Source of the DNA: an uncultured Bacteroidales bacterium
GTDB taxonomy: Bacteria > Bacteroidota > Bacteroidia > Bacteroidales > Paludibacteraceae
Reading direction: 5' to 3'
Assembly: GCA_903929065.1 (NCBI GenBank)
Contig: CAIYTJ010000579.1
Coordinates: 1 to 5,484, forward strand
DNA: 5,484 nt
A model generated the notes under the pieces. The model saw only the letters and a program-made list of their open reading frames with translations. It did no database searches and was not told where the DNA came from. Positions 5,226 to 5,484 of this stretch are shown one piece after another; the stretch's first letter is position 1; every line of letters begins with the position of its first letter. A program made the translations under genes and the position numbers.

Positions 5226-5237
5226 TTTGCTGACAGG

Positions 5238-5246
5238 TGGTATAAT
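5238..5246 (+). promoter_or_regulatory. Extended -10 promoter motif
   Basis: TGGTATAAT is a perfect extended -10 (TG, one base, TATAAT) starting 13 bases after the primase-helicase stop codon. No good -35 is visible, which extended -10 promoters can tolerate. A transcript would start near 5253 and end at the terminator at about 5355, giving an RNA of roughly 100 bases. The match may be accidental. Confidence 0.4.
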
Positions 5247-5313
5247 ATAACAAGCAGTAATCAGGTATCATAATATGAAAATCAGTTTGATTCACTGCCG
5301 TTTATTTTTCCAT

Positions 5314-5355
5314 GTTCCTTTCTGGTTTTATCGCCGGAAAGGAACTTTCCTTTTT
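5314..5355 (+). terminator. Intrinsic terminator after the replication operon
   Basis: GTTCCTTTCTGG (5314-5325) pairs with CCGGAAAGGAAC (5334-5345) in a 12-bp stem containing one T-G wobble, with an 8-base loop. It is followed by TTTCCTTTTT (5346-5355). It closes the + strand operon 88 bases after the primase-helicase stop. The hairpin also contains the stop codon of the convergent minus-strand frame. No T run follows on the minus strand. Confidence 0.85.
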
Positions 5356-5484
5356 ATCCGCATATCCCATTGTTTAAAAATATCGAAATCTATTTTCAAT
5401 TCAGCGTCTGAGTTTCCCAAAATACCGTCATATTGTTTGTGTGCTTTCGAGAAAAATAGGAATTTGAATTTACCGATGCCGATG
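5328..5484 (-). CDS. Partial convergent gene, C-terminal end only, unknown function
   Basis: The minus strand is open from the right edge of the window for 51 codons to a TAA at 5330-5328; the start lies outside. The reading is hydrophilic with a mixed, protein-like composition (KFKFLFFSKAHKQYDGILGN then SDAELKIDFDIFKQWD) and ends in the basic sequence MRIKRKVPFRR. The opposite strand is also open here (70 codons from ATG 5275) but gives a Phe/Cys/His/Ser-rich sequence that looks like a shadow. I do not recognise the family. A convergent gene after a terminator would mark a change of module or the end of the replication operon. Confidence 0.55.
   Translation of the reverse strand, partial: IGIGKFKFLFFSKAHKQYDGILGNSDAELKIDFDIFKQWDMRIKRKVPFRR

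Noticed and set aside
5275..5484. Plus-strand open frame from ATG 5275 to the window end
   Set aside because: It runs through a strong terminator, has no ribosome site, and gives a Phe/Cys/His/Ser-rich reading typical of the shadow of the minus-strand gene.

Overview
The window looks like the integration and replication module of an integrated mobile element. The likely host is a low-GC, Gram-positive-type bacterium (Bacillota, possibly a clostridial or Negativicutes lineage). The evidence is strong AGGAGG-type ribosome binding sites, AT-rich intergenic DNA, and a replication protein of a type I associate with Bacillota elements. Host class is inference. No capsid, terminase, relaxase or repressor gene is visible, so a phage satellite, an integrative mobilizable element and a prophage fragment all remain possible.

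Layout. Positions 1-18 resemble the D-arm edge and anticodon arm of a tRNA-Val(CAC), a possible attachment core. Next come two tandem 11-bp repeats (44-65), possible integrase arm sites, and a tyrosine recombinase gene (115-1467) closed by a strong intrinsic terminator (1492-1532). About 300 bp without a convincing gene follow. A pair of direct repeats two helical turns apart then overlaps the start of a promoter. That promoter leads into a small excisionase-type HTH gene (1924-2130), which overlaps a winged-helix replication initiator gene (2127-3137) by 4 nt. The 3' end of the initiator gene carries three iteron-like repeats. An AT-rich stretch and a strong hairpin (3158-3185) follow. A fused primase-helicase gene (3405-5225) completes the module. 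The right edge holds an extended -10 promoter motif, a terminator (5314-5355) and the 3' end of a convergent minus-strand gene running off the window.

How the parts could work together: the recombinase, helped by the HTH protein, would integrate and excise the element. The Rep protein would bind the iterons and open the adjacent AT-rich DNA. The primase-helicase would load there and start replication. The most unusual feature is a perfect 23-bp GC-rich inverted repeat. One copy sits directly before the rep ribosome binding site and encodes the Ala-rich tail of the HTH protein. The other sits about 50 bp before the primase-helicase start. Each copy can form two mutually exclusive hairpins, and together they bracket rep and the putative origin.
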